Below are positions 22,012 through 37,469 of a stretch of 64,000 bases of DNA, piece by piece. The translations under genes and the position numbers were made by a program. This DNA is from Eunapius fragilis (Eukaryota > Porifera > Demospongiae > Spongillida > Spongillidae): positions 1,349,430 through 1,413,429 of the forward strand of contig OY811979.1 of the NCBI GenBank assembly GCA_963681505.1, in the 5' to 3' direction. The stretch's first letter is position 1. The number at the start of each line of letters is the position of its first letter. The notes below the pieces were generated by a model. That model saw only the letters and a list, made by a program, of their open reading frames with translations. It did not search any database and was not told the origin of the DNA.

Positions 22012-25000
22012 GATGAGCAAACCACTGCACACATGGAAGATAGCAGTAACCACTCCTCAATCTGTTTTAAATGCCACCCCGAGCATACCTGCTTTGATAT
22101 GGGTTTACCAAGCGATTCAAAAGTAGGTTCCCACCCATACATTCCGATGGGAAACCACCCATACATGTCTATGGGAAATATTGACTATCTTAGCATCTAG
22201 GTGTTGATGAGACATACAACATGAGCAAACCACTGCACACATGGAAGATAGCAGTAACCATTCCTCTATCGGTTTTCAATGCCATCTCGAGCATACCTGC
22301 TTTGGTATGGGTTTACAAAGCGATTCAAACGTAGGTTCGCACCCATACATTTCTATGAGGAAATTTTTGACTATCTTAGCATCGAGGTGTTGATGAGGCA
22401 TGCAATATGAGCAAACCACTGCACACATGGAAGATAGCAGTAACCAATCCTCTATCTCCTTTTAATGCCACCCCGAGCATACCTGCTTCGGTATGGGTTA
22501 CCCAAGCGATTCAAAAGTAGGTTCCCACCCATACATTCCTATGGGAAACCATCCATACATCTCTAAGGGAATTATTGACTATCTTAGCATCGAGGTGTTG
22601 ATGAGACATGCAATATGAGCAAACCACTGCACACATGGAAGATAGCAGTAACCATTCCTCTATCTGTTTTAAATGCCACCCCGAGCATACCTGTTTCGGT
22701 ATGGGTTACCCAAGCGATTCAAAACTATGGTTCCCACCCATACATTCCTATGGGAAACCACCCATACATCTCTGTGGGAAATATTGACTATCTTAGCATC
22801 GAGGTGTTGATGAGGCATGCAATATGAGCAAACCACTGCACACATGGAAGATAGCAGTAACCATTCCTCTATATGTTTGAAATGCCACCCCGAGGATACC
22901 TGCTTTGGAATGGGTTAACAAAGCGATTCAAAAGTAGGTTCCCACCCATACATTTCTATAGGAAATTTTTGACTATCTTAGGATCGAGGTGTTGATGAGA
23001 CATGCAATATGAGCAAACCACTGCACACATGGAGAATAGCTGTATCCAATCCTCTATCTGTTTTAAATGCCACCAGGAGGATACCTGCTTCGGTATGGGT
23101 TTACCAAGCGATTCAAAAGTTGGTTCCCACCCATACATTTCTATCGGAAACCACCCATACATCTCTAAGGGAAATATTGACTATCTTAGCATCGAGGTGT
23201 TGATGAGACATGCAATATGAGCAAACCACTGCACACATAAAAGATAGCAGTAACCATTCCGCTATCTGTTTTAAATGCCACCCCGAGCATACCTGCTTCG
23301 GTATGGGTTTACCGAGCGATTCAAAATTAGGTTCCCACCCATACATTTCAATGCAAAATTTTTGACTATCTTAGCATCGAGGTGTTGATGAGACATGCAA
23401 TATGAGCAAACCACTGCACACATGGAAGATAGCAGTAACCATTCCTCTATCTGTTTTAAATGCCACCACGAGGATACCTGCTTTGGTATGGGTTTACCAA
23501 GCGATTCAAAAGTAGGTTCCCACCCATATAGTCCTATGGGAAACCACCCATACATCTCTATGGGAAATATTGACTACCTTAGCATCGAGGTGGTGATGAG
23601 ACAAGCAATATGAGCAAACCACTGCACACATGGAAGATAGCAGTAACCACTCCTCTATCTCTCTTTAATGCCACCCCGAGGATACCTACTTTGGTATGGG
23701 TTTACCAAGCGATTCAAGAGTAGGTTCCCATCCATACATTTCTATGGGAAATTTTTGACTATCTTAGCATCGAGGTGTTGATGAGACATGCAATATGAGC
23801 AAACCACTGCACACATGGAAGATAGCAGTAACCATTCCTCCATCTGTTTTAAATGCCACCCCGAGGATACCTGCTTCGGTATGGGTTACCCAAGCGATTC
23901 AAATGTAGGTTCCCACCCATACATTCCTATGGGAAACCACCCATACATCTCTATGGGAAACATTGACTATATTAGCATCGAGGTGTTGATGAGACATGCA
24001 ATATGAGCAAACCACTGCACACATGAAGGATAGCAGTAACCATTCCTCTATCTGTTTTAAATGCCACCCCGAGGATACCTTCTTAGGTATGGGTTTACCA
24101 TGCGATTCAAAAGTTGGTTCCCACCCATACATTTCTATGGGAAATTTTTGACTATCTTAGCATCGAGGTGTTGATGAGACATGCAATATGAGCAAATCAC
24201 TGCACACATGGAAGATAGCAGTAACCATTCCTCTATCTGTTTTAAATGCCACCCTGAGGATACCTGCTTCGGTATGGGTTACCCATGCGATTCAAAAGTA
24301 GGTTCCCACCCATACATTCCTATGGGAAACCACCCATACATCTCTATGGGAAATTTTCGACTATATTAGCATCGAGGTGTTGATGACACATGCAAAATGA
24401 GCAAACCACTGCACACATGGAGGATAGCAGTAACCATTCCTCTATCTGTTTTAAATGCCACCTCGAGGATATTTGCTTTGGTATGGGTTTACCAAGCAAT
24501 TCAAAAGTAGGTTCCCACCCATACATTTCTATGGGAAATTTTTGACTATCTTAGCATCGAGGTGTTGATGAGACATGCAATATGAGCAAACCACTGCACA
24601 CATGGAAGATAGCAGTAACCATTCCTCTATCTGTTTTAAATGCCACCCCGAGGATACCTGCTTTGGTATGGGTTTACCAAGCGATTCAAAAGTTGGTTCC
24701 CACCCATACATTTCTATGGGAAACCACCCATACATCTCGATGTGAAATATTGACTATCTTAGCATCGAGGTGTTGATGAGACATGCAATATGAGCAAACC
24801 ACTGCACACATAGAAGATAGCAGTAACCATTCCGCTATCTGTTTTAAATGCCACCCCGAGGATACCTGCTTTGGTATGGGTTTACCAAGCGATTCAAAAG
24901 TAGGTTCCCACCCATACATTTCTATGGGAAATTTTTGACTATCTTAGCATCGAGGTGTTGATGAGACATGCAATATGAGCAAACCACTGCACACATGGAA

Positions 25001-28000
25001 GATAGCAGTAACCATTCCTCTATCTGTTTTATATGCCACCCCGAGGATACCTGCTTCGGTATGGGTTACCCAAGCGATACAAAAGTTGGTTCCCACTCAA
25101 ACATTTCTATGGGAAACCACCCATACATCTCTACGGGAAATATTGACTATCTTAGCATCGAGGTGTTGATGAGACATGCAATATGAGCAAACCACTGAAA
25201 ACATAAAAGATAGCAGTAACCATTCCGCTATCTGTTTTCAATGCCACCCCGAGCATACCTGCTTCGGTATGGGTTTACCAAGCGATTCAAAAGTAGGTTC
25301 CCACCCATACATTTCAATGGGAAATTTTTGACTATCTTAGCATCGAGGTGTTGATGAGACATGCAATATGAGCAAACGACTGCACACATGGAAGATAGCA
25401 GTAACCATTCCTCTATCTGTTTTAAATGCCACCCCGAGGATACCTGCTTTGGTATGGATTTACCAAGCGATTCAAAAGTAGGTTCCCACCCATATAGTCG
25501 TATAGGAAACCACCCATACATCTATATGGGAAATATTGACTATCTTAGCATCGAGGTAGTGATGAGACATGCAATATGAGCAAACCACAGCACACATGGA
25601 AGATAGCAGTAACCACTCCTCTATCTCTCTTTAATGCCACCCCGAGGATACCTACTTTGGTATGGGTTTACCAAGCGATTCAAAAGTAGCTTCCCATCCA
25701 TGCATTTCTATGGGAAATTTTTGACTATCTTAGCATCGAGGTGTTGATGAGACATGCAAAATGAGCAAACCACTGCACACATGGAAGATAGCAGTAACCA
25801 TTCCTCTATCTGTTTTAAATGCCACCCCGAGGATACCTGCTTCGGTATGGGTTACCCAAGCGATTCAAATGTAGGTTCCCACCCATACATTCCTATGGGA
25901 AACCACCCATACATCTCTATGGGAAATATTGACTATATTAGCATCGAGGTGTTGATGAGACATGCAATATGAGCAAACCACTGCACACATGAAGGATAGC
26001 AGTAACCATTCCTCAATCTCATTTAAATGCCACCCCGAGGATACCTTCTTAGGTATGGGTTTACCATGCGATTCAAAAGTAGGTTCCCACCCATACATTT
26101 CTATGGGAAATTTTTGACTATCTTAGCATCGAGGTGTTGATGAGACATGCAATATGAGCAAATCACTGCACACATGGAAGATAGCAGTAACCATTCCTCT
26201 ATCTGTTTTAAATGCCACCCCGAGGATACCTGCTTCGGTATGGGTTACCCAAGCGATTCAAAAGTAGGTTCCCACCCATACATTCCTATGGGAAACCACC
26301 CATACATCTCTATGGGAAATATTGACTATATTAGCATCGAGGTGTTGATGAGACATGCAATATGAGCAAACCACTGCACACATGGAGGATAGCAGTAACC
26401 ATTCCTCTATCTGTTTTAAATGCCACCTCGAGGATATTTGCTTTGGTATGGGTTTACCAAGCGATTCAAAAGTAGGTTCCCACCCATACATTTCTATGTG
26501 AAATTTTTGACTATCTTAGCATCGAGGTGTTGATGAGACATGCAATATGAGCAAACCACTGCACACATGGAAGATAGCAATAACCATTCCTCTATCTGTT
26601 TTGAATGCCACCCTGAGGATACCTGCTTTGGTATGGGTTTACAAAGCGATTCAAAAGTTGGTTCCCACCCATACATATCTATGGGAAACCACCCATACAT
26701 CTCTATTGGAAATATTGACCATCTTAGCATCGAGGTGTTGATGAGACATGCAATATGAGCAAACCACTGCACACATAAAAGATAGCAGTAACCATTCCGC
26801 TATCTGTTTTCAATGCCACCCCGAGCATACCTGCTTCGGTATGGGTTTACCAAGCGATTCAAGAGTAGGTTCCCACCCATACATTTCAATGGGAAATTTT
26901 TGACTATCTTAGCATCGAGGTGTTGATGAGACATGCAATATGAGCAGACCACTGCACACATGGAAGATAGCAGTAACCATTCCTCTATCTGTTTTAAATG
27001 CCACCCCGAGGATACCTTCTTAGGTATGGGTTTACCATGCGATTCAAAAGTAGGTTCCCACCCATACATTTCTATGGGAAATTTTTGACTATCTTAGCAT
27101 CGAGGTGTTGATGAGACATGCAATATGAGCAAATCACTGCACACATGGAAGATAGCAGTAACCATTCCTCTATCTGTTTTAAATGCCACCCCGAGGATTC
27201 CTGCTTCGGTATGGGTTACCCAAGCGATTCAAAAGTAGGTTCCCACCCATACATTCCTATGGGAAACCACCCATACATCTCTATGGGAAATATTGACTAT
27301 ATTAGCATCGAGGTGTTGATGAGACATGCAATATGAGCAAACCACTGCACACATGGAGGATAGCAGTAACCATTCCTCTATCTGTTTTAAATGCCACCTC
27401 GAGGATATTTGCTTTGGTATGGGTTTACCAAGCGATTCAAAAGTAGGTTCCCACCTATACATTTATATGGGAAATTTTTGTCTATCTTAGCATCAAGGTG
27501 TTGATGAGACATGCAATATGAGCAAACCACTGCACACATAGAAGATAGCAGTAACCATTCCGCTATCTGTTTTAAATGCCACCCCGAGGATACCTGCTTT
27601 GGTATGGGTTTATCAAGCGATTCAATAGTAGGTTCCCACCCATACATTTCTATGGGAAATTTTTGACTATCTTAGCATCGAGGTGTTGATGAGACATGCA
27701 ATATGAGCAAATCACTGCACACATGGAAGATAGCAGTAACCATTCCTCTATCTGTTTTAAATGCGACCCCGAGGATACCTGCTTCGGTATGGGTTACCCA
27801 AGCGATTCAAAAGTAGGTTACCACCCATACATTCCTATGGGAAACCACCCATACATCTCTATGGGAAATATTGACTATATTAGCATCGAGGTGTTGATGA
27901 GACATGCAATATGAGCAAACCACTGCACACATGGAGGATAGCAGTAACCATTCCTCTATCTGTTTTAAATGCCAACTCGAGGATATTTGCTTTGGTATGG

Positions 28001-31000
28001 GTTTACCAAGCGATTCAAATATAGGTTCCCACCCATACATTTCTATGGGAAATTTTTGAGTATCTTAGCATCGAGGTGTTGATGAGACATGCAATATGAG
28101 CAAACCACAGCACACATGGAAGATAGCAGTAACCATTCCTCTATCTGTTATGAATTACACCCCGAGGATACCTGCTTTGGTATGGGCTTACCAAGCGATT
28201 CAAAAGTTGGTTCCCACCCATACATATCTATGGGAAACCACCCATACATCTCTATGGGAAATATTGACTATCTTAGCATCGAGGTGTTGATGAGACATGC
28301 AATATGAGCAAACCACTGCACACATAAAAGATAGCAGTAACCATTCCGCTATCTGTTTTCAATGCCACCCCGAGCATACCTGCTTCGGTATGGGTTTACC
28401 AAGCGATTCAAAAGTAGGTTCCCACCCATACATTTCAATGGGAAATTTTTGACTATCTTAGCATCGAGGTGTTGATGAGACATGCAATATGAGCAAACCA
28501 CTGCACACATGGAAGATAGCAGTAACCATTCCTCTATCTGTTTTAAATGCCACCCCGAGGATACCTGCTTTGGTATGGGTTTACCAAGCGATTCAAAAGT
28601 AGGTTCCCACCCATATAGTCGTATGGGAAACCACCCATACATCTATATGGGAAATATTGACTATCTTAGCATCGAGGTGGTGATGAGACATGCAATATGA
28701 GCAAACCACTGCACACATGGAAGATAGCAGTAACCACTCCTCTATCTCTCTTTAATGCCACCCCGAGGATACCTACTTTGGTATGGGTTTACCAAGCGAT
28801 TCAAAAGTAGGTTCCCATCCATGCATTTCTATGGGAAATTTTTGACTATCTTAGCATCGAGGTGTTGATGAGACATGCAAAATGAGCAAACCACTGCACA
28901 CATGGAAGATAGCAGTAACCATTCCTCTATCTGTTTTAAATGCCACCCCGAGGATACCTGCTTCGGTATGGGTTACCCAAGCGATTCAAAAGTAGGTTCC
29001 CACCCATACATTCCTATGGGAAACCACCCATACATCTCTATGGGAAATATTGACTATATTAGCATCGAGGTGTTGATGAGACATGCAATATGAGCAAACC
29101 ACTGCACACATGGAGGATAGCAGTAACCATTCCTCTACCTGTTTTAAATGCCACCTCGAGGATATTTGCTTTGGCATGGGTTTACCAAGCGATTCAAAAG
29201 TAGGTTCCCACCCATACATTTCTAAGGGAAATTTTTGACTATTTTAGCATCGAGGTGTTGATGAGACATGCAATATGAGCAAACCACTGCACACATAAAA
29301 GATAGCAGTAACCATTCCGCTATCTGTTTTAAATGCCACCCCGAGCATACCTGCTTCGGTATGGGTTTACCAAGCGATTCAAAAGTAGGTTCCCACCCAT
29401 ACATTTCAATGGGAAATTTTTGACTATCTTAGCATCGAGGTGTTGATGAGACATGCAATATGAGCAAACCACTGCACACATGGAAGATAGCAGTAACCAT
29501 TCCTCTATCTGTTTTAAATGCCACCCCGAGGATACCTGCTTTCGTATGGGTTTACCAAGCGATTCAAAAGTAGGTTCCCACCCATATAGTCCTATGGGAA
29601 ACCACCCATACATCTATATGGGAAATATTGACTATCTTAGCATCGAGGTGGTGATGAGACATGCAATATGAGCAAACCACTGCACACATGGAAGATAGCA
29701 GTAACCACTCCTCTATCTCTCTTTAATGCCACCCCGAGGATACCTACTTTGGTATGGGTTTACAAAGCGATTCAATAGTAGGTTCCCATCCATGCATTTC
29801 TATGGGAAATTTTTGACTATCTTAGCATCGAGGTGTTGATGAGACATGCAATATGAGCAAACCACTGCACACATGGAAGATAGCAGTAACCATTCCTCTA
29901 TCTGTTTTAAATGCCACCCCGAGGATACCTGCTTCGGTATGGGTTACCCAAGCGATTCAAATGTAGGTTCCCACCCATGCAATCCTATGGGAAACCACCC
30001 ATACATCTCTATGGGAAATATTGACTATATTAACATCGAGGTGTTGATGAGACATGCAATATGAGCAAACCACTGCACACATGGAGGATAGCAGTAACCA
30101 TTCCTCTATCTGTTTTAAATGCCACCCCGAGGATACCTTCTTAGGTATGGATTTACCATGCGATTCAAAAGTAGGTTCCCACCCATACATTTCTATGGGA
30201 AATTTTTGACTATCTTAGCATCGAGGTGTTGATGAGACATGCAATATGAGCAAATCACTGCACACATGGAAGATAGCAGTAACCATTCCTCTATCTGTTT
30301 TAAATGCCACCCCGAGGATACCTGCTTCGGTATGGGTTTACCAAGCGATTCAAAAGTAGGTTCCCACCCATACATTTCTATGGGAAACCACCCATACATC
30401 TCTATGGGAAATATTGACTATCTTAGCATCGAGGTGTTGATGAGACATGCAATATGAGCAAACCACTGCACACATAAAATATAGCAGTAACCATTCCGCT
30501 ATCTGTTTTAAATGCCACCCCGAGCATACCTGCTTCGGTTTGGGTTTACCAAGCGATTCAAAAGTAGGTTCCCACCCATACATTTCAATGGGAAATTTTT
30601 GACTATCTTAGCATCGAGGTGTTGATGAGACATGCAATATGAGCAAACCACTGCACACATTGAAGATAGCAGTAACCATTCCTCTATCTGTTTTGAATGC
30701 CACCCCGAGGATACCTGCTTTGGTATGGGTTTACCAAGCGATTCAAAAGTAGGTTCCCATCCATATAGTCCTATGGGAAACCACCCATACATCTATATGG
30801 GAAATATTGACTATCTTAGCATCGAGGTGGTGATGAGACATGCAATATGAGCAAACCACTGCACACATGGAAGATAGCAGTAACCACTCCTCTATGACTC
30901 TTTAATGCCACCCCGAGGATACCTACTTTGGTATGGGTTTACCAAGCGATTCAAAAGTAGGTTCCCATCCATGCATTTCTATGGGAAATTTTTGACTATC

Positions 31001-34000
31001 CTAGCATCGAGGTGTTGATGAGACATGCATTATGAGCAAACCACTGCACACATGGAAGATAGCAGTAACCATTCCTCTATCTGTTTTAAATGCCACCCCG
31101 ATGATACCTGCTTCGGTATGGGTTACCCAAGCGATTCAAATGTAGGTTCCCACCCATACATTCCTATGGGAAACCACCCATACATCTCTATGGGAAATAT
31201 TGACTATATTAACATCGAGGTGTTGATGAGACATGCAATATGAGCAAACCACTGCACACATGCAGGATAGCAGTAACCATTCCTCTATCTGTTTTAAATG
31301 CCACCCCGAGGATACCTTCTTAGGTATGGGTTTACCATGCGATTCAAAAGTAGGTTCCCATCCATGCATCTCTATGGGAAATTTTTGACTATCATAGCAT
31401 CGAGGTGTTGATGAGACATGCAATATGAGCAAACCACTGCACACATGGAAGATAGCAGTAACCATTCCTCTATCTGTTTTAAATGCCACCCCGAGGATAC
31501 CTGCTTCGGTATGGGTTATCCAAGCGATTCAAATGTAGGTTCCCACCCATACATTCCTATGGGAAACAACCCATACATCTCTATGGGAAATATTGACTAT
31601 AATAACATCGAGGTGTTGATGAGACATGCAATATGAGCAAACCACTGCACACATCGAGGATAGCAGTAACCATTCCTCTATCAGTTTTAAATGCCACCCC
31701 GAGGATACCTTCTTAGGTATGGGTTTACCATGCGATTCAAAAGTAGGTTCCCACCCATACATTTCTATGCGAAATTTTTGACTATCTTAGCATCGAGGTG
31801 TTGATGAGACATGCAATATGAGCAAATCACTGCACACATGGAAGATAGCAGTAACCATTCCTCTATCTGTTTTAAATGCCACCCCGAGGATACCTGCTTT
31901 GGTATGGGTTACCCAAGCGATTCAAAAGTAGGTTCCCACCCATACATTCCTATGGGAAACCACCCATACATCTCTATGGGAAATATTGACTATATTAGCA
32001 TCGAGGTGTTGATGAGACATGCAATATGAGCAAACCACTGCACACATGGAGGATAGCAGTAACCACTCCTCTATCTCTCTTTAATGCCACCCCGAGGATA
32101 CCTACTTTGGTATGGGTTTACGAAGCGATTCAAAAGTAGGTTCCCATCCATGCATTTCTATGGGAAATTTTTGACTATCTTAGCATCGAGGTGTTGATGA
32201 GACATGCAATATGAGCAAACCACTGCACACATGGAAGATAGCAGTAACCATTCCTCTATCTGTTTTAAATGCCACCCCGAGGATACCTGCTTCGGTATGG
32301 GTTACCCAAGCGATTCAAATGTAGGTTCCCACCCATACAATCCTATGGGAAACCACCCATACATCTCTATGGGAAATATTGACTATATTAACATCGAGGT
32401 GTTGATGAGACATGCAATATGAGCAAACCACTGCACACATGGAGGATAGCAGTAACCATTCCTCTATCTGTTTTAAATGCCACCCCGAGGATACCTTCTT
32501 AGGTATGGGTTTACCATGCGATTCAAAAGTAGGTTCCCACCCATACATTTCTATGGGAAATTTTTGACTATCTTAGCATCGAGGTGTTGATGAGACATGC
32601 AATATGAGCAAATCACTGCACACATGGAAGATAGCAGTAACCATTCCTCTATCTGTTTTAAATGCCACCCCGAGGATACCTGCTTCGGTATGGGTTTACC
32701 AAGCGATTCAAAAGTAGGTTCCCACCCATACATTTCTATGGGAAACTACCCGTACATCTCTATGGGAAATATTGACTATCTTAGCATCGAGGTGTTGATG
32801 AGACATGCAATATGAGCAAACCACTGCACACATAAAAGATAGCAGTAACCATTCCGCTATCTGTTTTAAATGCCACCCCGAGCATACCTGCTTCGGTTTG
32901 GGTTTACCAAGCGATTCAAAAGTAGGTTCCCACCCATGCATTTCAATGGGAAATTTTTGACTATCTTAGCATCGAGGTGTTGATGAGACATGCAATATGA
33001 GCAAACCACTGCACACATTGAAGATAGCAGTAACCATTCCTCTATCTGTTTTAAATTCCACCCCGAGGATACCTGCTTTGGTATGGGATTACCAAGCGAT
33101 TCAAAAGAAGGTTCCCACCCATATAGGCCTATGGGAAACCACCCATACATCTATATGGGAAATATTGACTATCTTAGCATCGAGGTGGTGATGAGACATG
33201 CAATATGAGCAAACCACTGCACACATGGAAGATAGCAGTAACCACTCCTCTATCACTCTTTAATGCCACCCCGAGGATACCTACTTTGGTATGGGTTTAC
33301 CAAGCGATTCAAAAGTAGGTTCCCATCCATGCATTTCTATGGGAAATTTTTGACTATCCTAGCATCGAGGTGTTGATGAGACATGCAATATGAGCAAACC
33401 ACTGCACACATGGAGGATAGCAGTAACCATTCCTCTATCTGTTTTAAATGCCACCCCGAGGATACCTTCATAGGTATGGGTTTACCATGCGATTCAAAAG
33501 TAGGTTCCCATCCATGCATTTCTATGGGAAATTTTTGACTATCATAGCATCGAGGTGTTGATGAGACATGCAATATGAGCAAACCACTGCACACATGGAA
33601 GATAGCAGTAACCATTCCTCTATCTGTTTTGAATGCCACCCCGAGGATACCTGCTTCGGTATGGGTTATCCAAGCGATTCAAATGTAGGTTCCCACCCAT
33701 ACATTCCTATGGGAAACCACCCATACATCTCTATGGGAAATATTGACTATAATAACATCGAGGTGTTGATGAGACATGCAATATGAGCAAACCACTGCAC
33801 ACATGGAGGATAGCAGTAACCATTCCTCTATCTGTTTTAAATGCCACCCCGAGGATACCTTCTTAGGTATGGGTTTACCATGCGATTCAAAAGTAGGTTC
33901 CCACCCATACATTTCTATGGGAAATTTTTGACTATCTTAGCATCGAGGTGTTGATGAGACATGCAATATGAGCAAATCACTGCACACATGGAAGATAGCA

Positions 34001-37000
34001 GTAACCATTCCTCTATCTGTTTTAAATGCCACCCCGAGGATACCTGCTTTGGTATGGGTTACCCAAGCGATTCAAAAGTAGGTTCCCACCCATACATTCC
34101 TATGGGAAACCACCCATACATCTCTATGGGAAATATTGACTATATTAGCATCGAGGTGTTGATGAGACATGCAAAATGAGCAAACCACTGCACACATGGA
34201 GGATAGCAGTTACCATTCCTCTATCTGTTTTAAATGCCACCTCGAGGATATTTGCTTTGGCATGGGTTTACCAAGCGATTCAAAAGTAGGTTCCCACCCA
34301 TACATTTCTAAGGGAAATTTTTGACTATCTTAGCATCGAGGTGTTGATGAGACATGCAATATGAGCAAACCACTGCAAACATAGAAGATAGCAGTAACCA
34401 TTCCGCTATCTGTTTTTAATGCCACCCCGAGGATACCTGCTTTGGTATGGGTTTACCAAGCGATTCAAAATTAGGTTCCCACCCATACATTTCTATGGGA
34501 AATTTTTGACTATCTTAGCATCGAGGTGTTGATGAGACATGCAATATGAGCAAACCACTGCACACATGGAAGATAGCAGTAACCATTCCTCTATCTGTTT
34601 TATATGCCACCCCGAGGATACCTGCTTCGGTATGGGTTACCCAAGCGATTCAAAAGTTGGTTCCCACACATACATTTCTATGGGAAACCACCCATACATC
34701 TCTATGGGAAATATTGACTATCTTAGCATCGAGGTGTTGATGAGACATGCAATATGAGCAAACCACTGCACACATAAAAGATAGCAGTAACCATTCCGCT
34801 ATCTGTTTTAAATGCCACCCCGAGCATACCTGCTTCGGTATGGGTTTACCAAGCGATTCAAAAGTAGGTTCCCACCCATACATTTCAATGGGAAATTTTT
34901 GACTATCTTAGCATCGAGGTGTTGATGAGACATGCAATATGAGCAAACCACTGCACACATGGAAGATAGCAGTAACCATTCCTCTATCTGTTTTAAATGC
35001 CACCCCGAGGATACCTGCTTTCGTATGGGTTTACCAAGCGATTCAAAAGTAGGTTCCCACCCATATAGTCCTATGGGAAACCACCCATACATCTATATGG
35101 GAAATATTGACTATCTTAGCATCGAGGTGGTGATGAGACATGCAATATGAGCAAACCACTGCACACATGGAAGATAGCAGTAACCACTCCTCTATCTCTC
35201 TTTAATGCCACCCCGAGGATACCTACTTTGGTATGGGTTTACCAAGCGATTCAAAAGTAGGTTCCCATCCATGCATTTCTATGGGAAATTTTTGACTATC
35301 TTAGCATCGAGGTGTTGATGAGACATGCAATATGAGCAAACCACTGCACACATGGAAGATAGCAGTAACCATTCCTCTATCTGTTTTATATGCCACCCCG
35401 AGGATACCTGCTTCGGTATGGGTTACCCAAGCGATTCAAAAGTTGGTTCCCACACATACATTTCTATGGGAAACCACCCATACATCTCTATGGGAAATAT
35501 TGACTATCTTAGCATCGAGGTGTTGATGAGACATGCAATATGAGCAAACCACTGCACACATAAAAGATAGCAGTAACCATTCCGCTATCTGTTTTAAATG
35601 CCACCCCGAGCATACCTGCTTCGGTATGGGTTTACCAAGCGATTCAAAAGTAGGTTCCCACCCATACATTTCAATGGGAAATTTTTGACTATCTTAGCAT
35701 CGAGGTGTTGATGAGACATGCAATATGAGCAAACCACTGCACACATGGAAGATAGCAGTAACCATTCCTCTATCTGTTTTAAATGCCACCCCGAGGATAC
35801 CTGCTTTCGTATGGGTTTACCAAGCGATTCAAAAGTAGGTTCCCACCCATATAGTCCTATGGGAAACCACCCATACATCTATATGGGAAATATTGACTAT
35901 CTTAGCATCGAGGTGGTGATGAGACATGCAATATGAGCAAACCACTGCACACATGGAAGATAGCAGTAACCACTCCTCTATCTCTCTTTAATGCCACCCC
36001 GAGGATACCTACTTTGGTATGGGTTTACCAAGCGATTCAAAAGTAGGTTCCCATCCATGCATTTCTATGGTAAATTTTTGACTATCTTAGCATCGAGGTG
36101 TTGATGAGACATGCATTATGAGCCAACCACTGCACACATGGAAGATAGCAGTAACCATTCCTCTATCTGTTTTAAATGCCACCCCGAGGATACCTGCTTC
36201 GGTATGGGTTACCCAAGCGATTCAAATGTAGGTTCCCACCCATACATTCCTATGGGAAACCACCCATACATCTCTATGGGAAATATTGACTATATTAACA
36301 TCGAGGTGTTGATGAGACATGCAATATGAGCAAACCACTGCACACATGGAGGATAGCAGTAACCATTCCTCTATCTGTTTAAAATGCCACCCCGAAGATA
36401 CCTTCTTAGGTATGGGTTTACCATGCGATTCAAAAGTAGGTTCCCACCCATACATTTCTATGGGAAATTTTTGACTATCTTAGCATCGAGGTGTTGATGA
36501 GACATGCAATATGAGCAAATCACTGCACACATGGAAGATAGCAGTTACCATTCCTCTATCTGTTTTAAATGCCACCCCGAGAATACCTGCTTCGGTATGG
36601 GTTTACCAAGCGATTCAAAAGTAGGTTCCCACCCATACAGTCCTATGGGAAACCACCCATACATCTCTATGGAAAATATTGACTATCTCAGCATCGAGGT
36701 GTTGATGAGACATGCAATATGAGCAAACCACTGCACACATGGAGGATAGCAGTAACCATTCCTCTATCTGTTTTAAATGCCACCCAGAGGATATTTGCTT
36801 TGGTATGGGTTTACCAAGCGATTCAAAAGTAGGTTCCCACCCATACATTTCTATGGGAAATATTTCACTATCTTAGCATCGAGGTGTTGATGAGACATGC
36901 AATATGAGCAAACCACTGCACATATGGAAGATAGCAGTAACCATTCCTCTATCTGTTTTAAATGCCACCCCGAGGATACCTGCTTTGGTATGGGTTTACC

Positions 37001-37469
37001 AAGCGATTCAAATGTAGGTTCCCACCCATACATTCCTATGGGAAACCAGCCATACATCTCTATGGGAAATATTGACTATATTAGCATCGAGGTGTTGATG
37101 AGACATGCAAAATGAGCAAACCACTGCACACATTGAGGATAGCAGTAACCATTCCTCTATCTGTCTTAAATGCCACCCCGAGGATACCTGCTTTGGTATG
37201 GGTTTATCAAGCGATTCAAAAGTAGGTTCCCACCCATACATTTCTAAGGGAAATATTTGACTATCTTAGCATCGAGGTGTTGGTGAGACATGCAATATGA
37301 GCGAACCACTGCACACTTGGAAGATAGCAGTACCATTCCTCTATCTGTTTTAAATGCCACCCCGAGGATACCTGCTTCGGTATGGGTTACCCAAGCGATT
37401 CAAAAGTAGGTTCCCACCCATACATTCCTATGGGAAACCACCCATACATCTCTATGGGAAATATTGACT
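22012..37469 (+). repeat. Satellite E, left arm: mostly 393-bp dimers of 185- and 208-bp monomers
   Basis: Each unit reads ATGAGCAAACCACTGCACAC, AGATAGCAGTAACCATTCC, TCTGTTTTAAATGCCACC, ATGGGTTTACCAAGCGATTC, GGTTCCCACCCATACATT, then TGACTATCTTAGCATCGAGG and GTGTTGATGAGACATGCA. The long monomer has an additional CTATGGGAAACCACCCATAC block, a net 23 bp, made by duplicating CCCATACAT...CTATGGGAAA. Equivalent points at 23395, 23788 and 24181 are exactly 393 bp apart, i.e. 185+208. The start at about 22012 shares TGCAA with the end of satellite D. Every frame is interrupted once per unit, so no protein spans the array. Confidence 0.97.
25228..36000 (+). repeat. Higher-order duplications in satellite E left arm
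   Basis: Marker variants recur at fixed offsets made of 185- and 208-bp monomers. Positions 25228-25972 recur at 28349-29093 (3121 bp). 29329-29671 recurs at 30508-30850 (1179 bp, three dimers). 30239 recurs at 32597 (2358 bp, six dimers). 31418 recurs at 33568 (2150 bp). 34539-35150 recurs at 35325-35936 (786 bp, two dimers). The 34.5-35.9 kb pair looks essentially identical by eye, so this is a recent duplication. Confidence 0.85.

Noticed and set aside
21275..22060. ORFs of 82-163 codons across satellite D
   Set aside because: They cross two different repeat types on both strands and contain only repeat-derived peptides.
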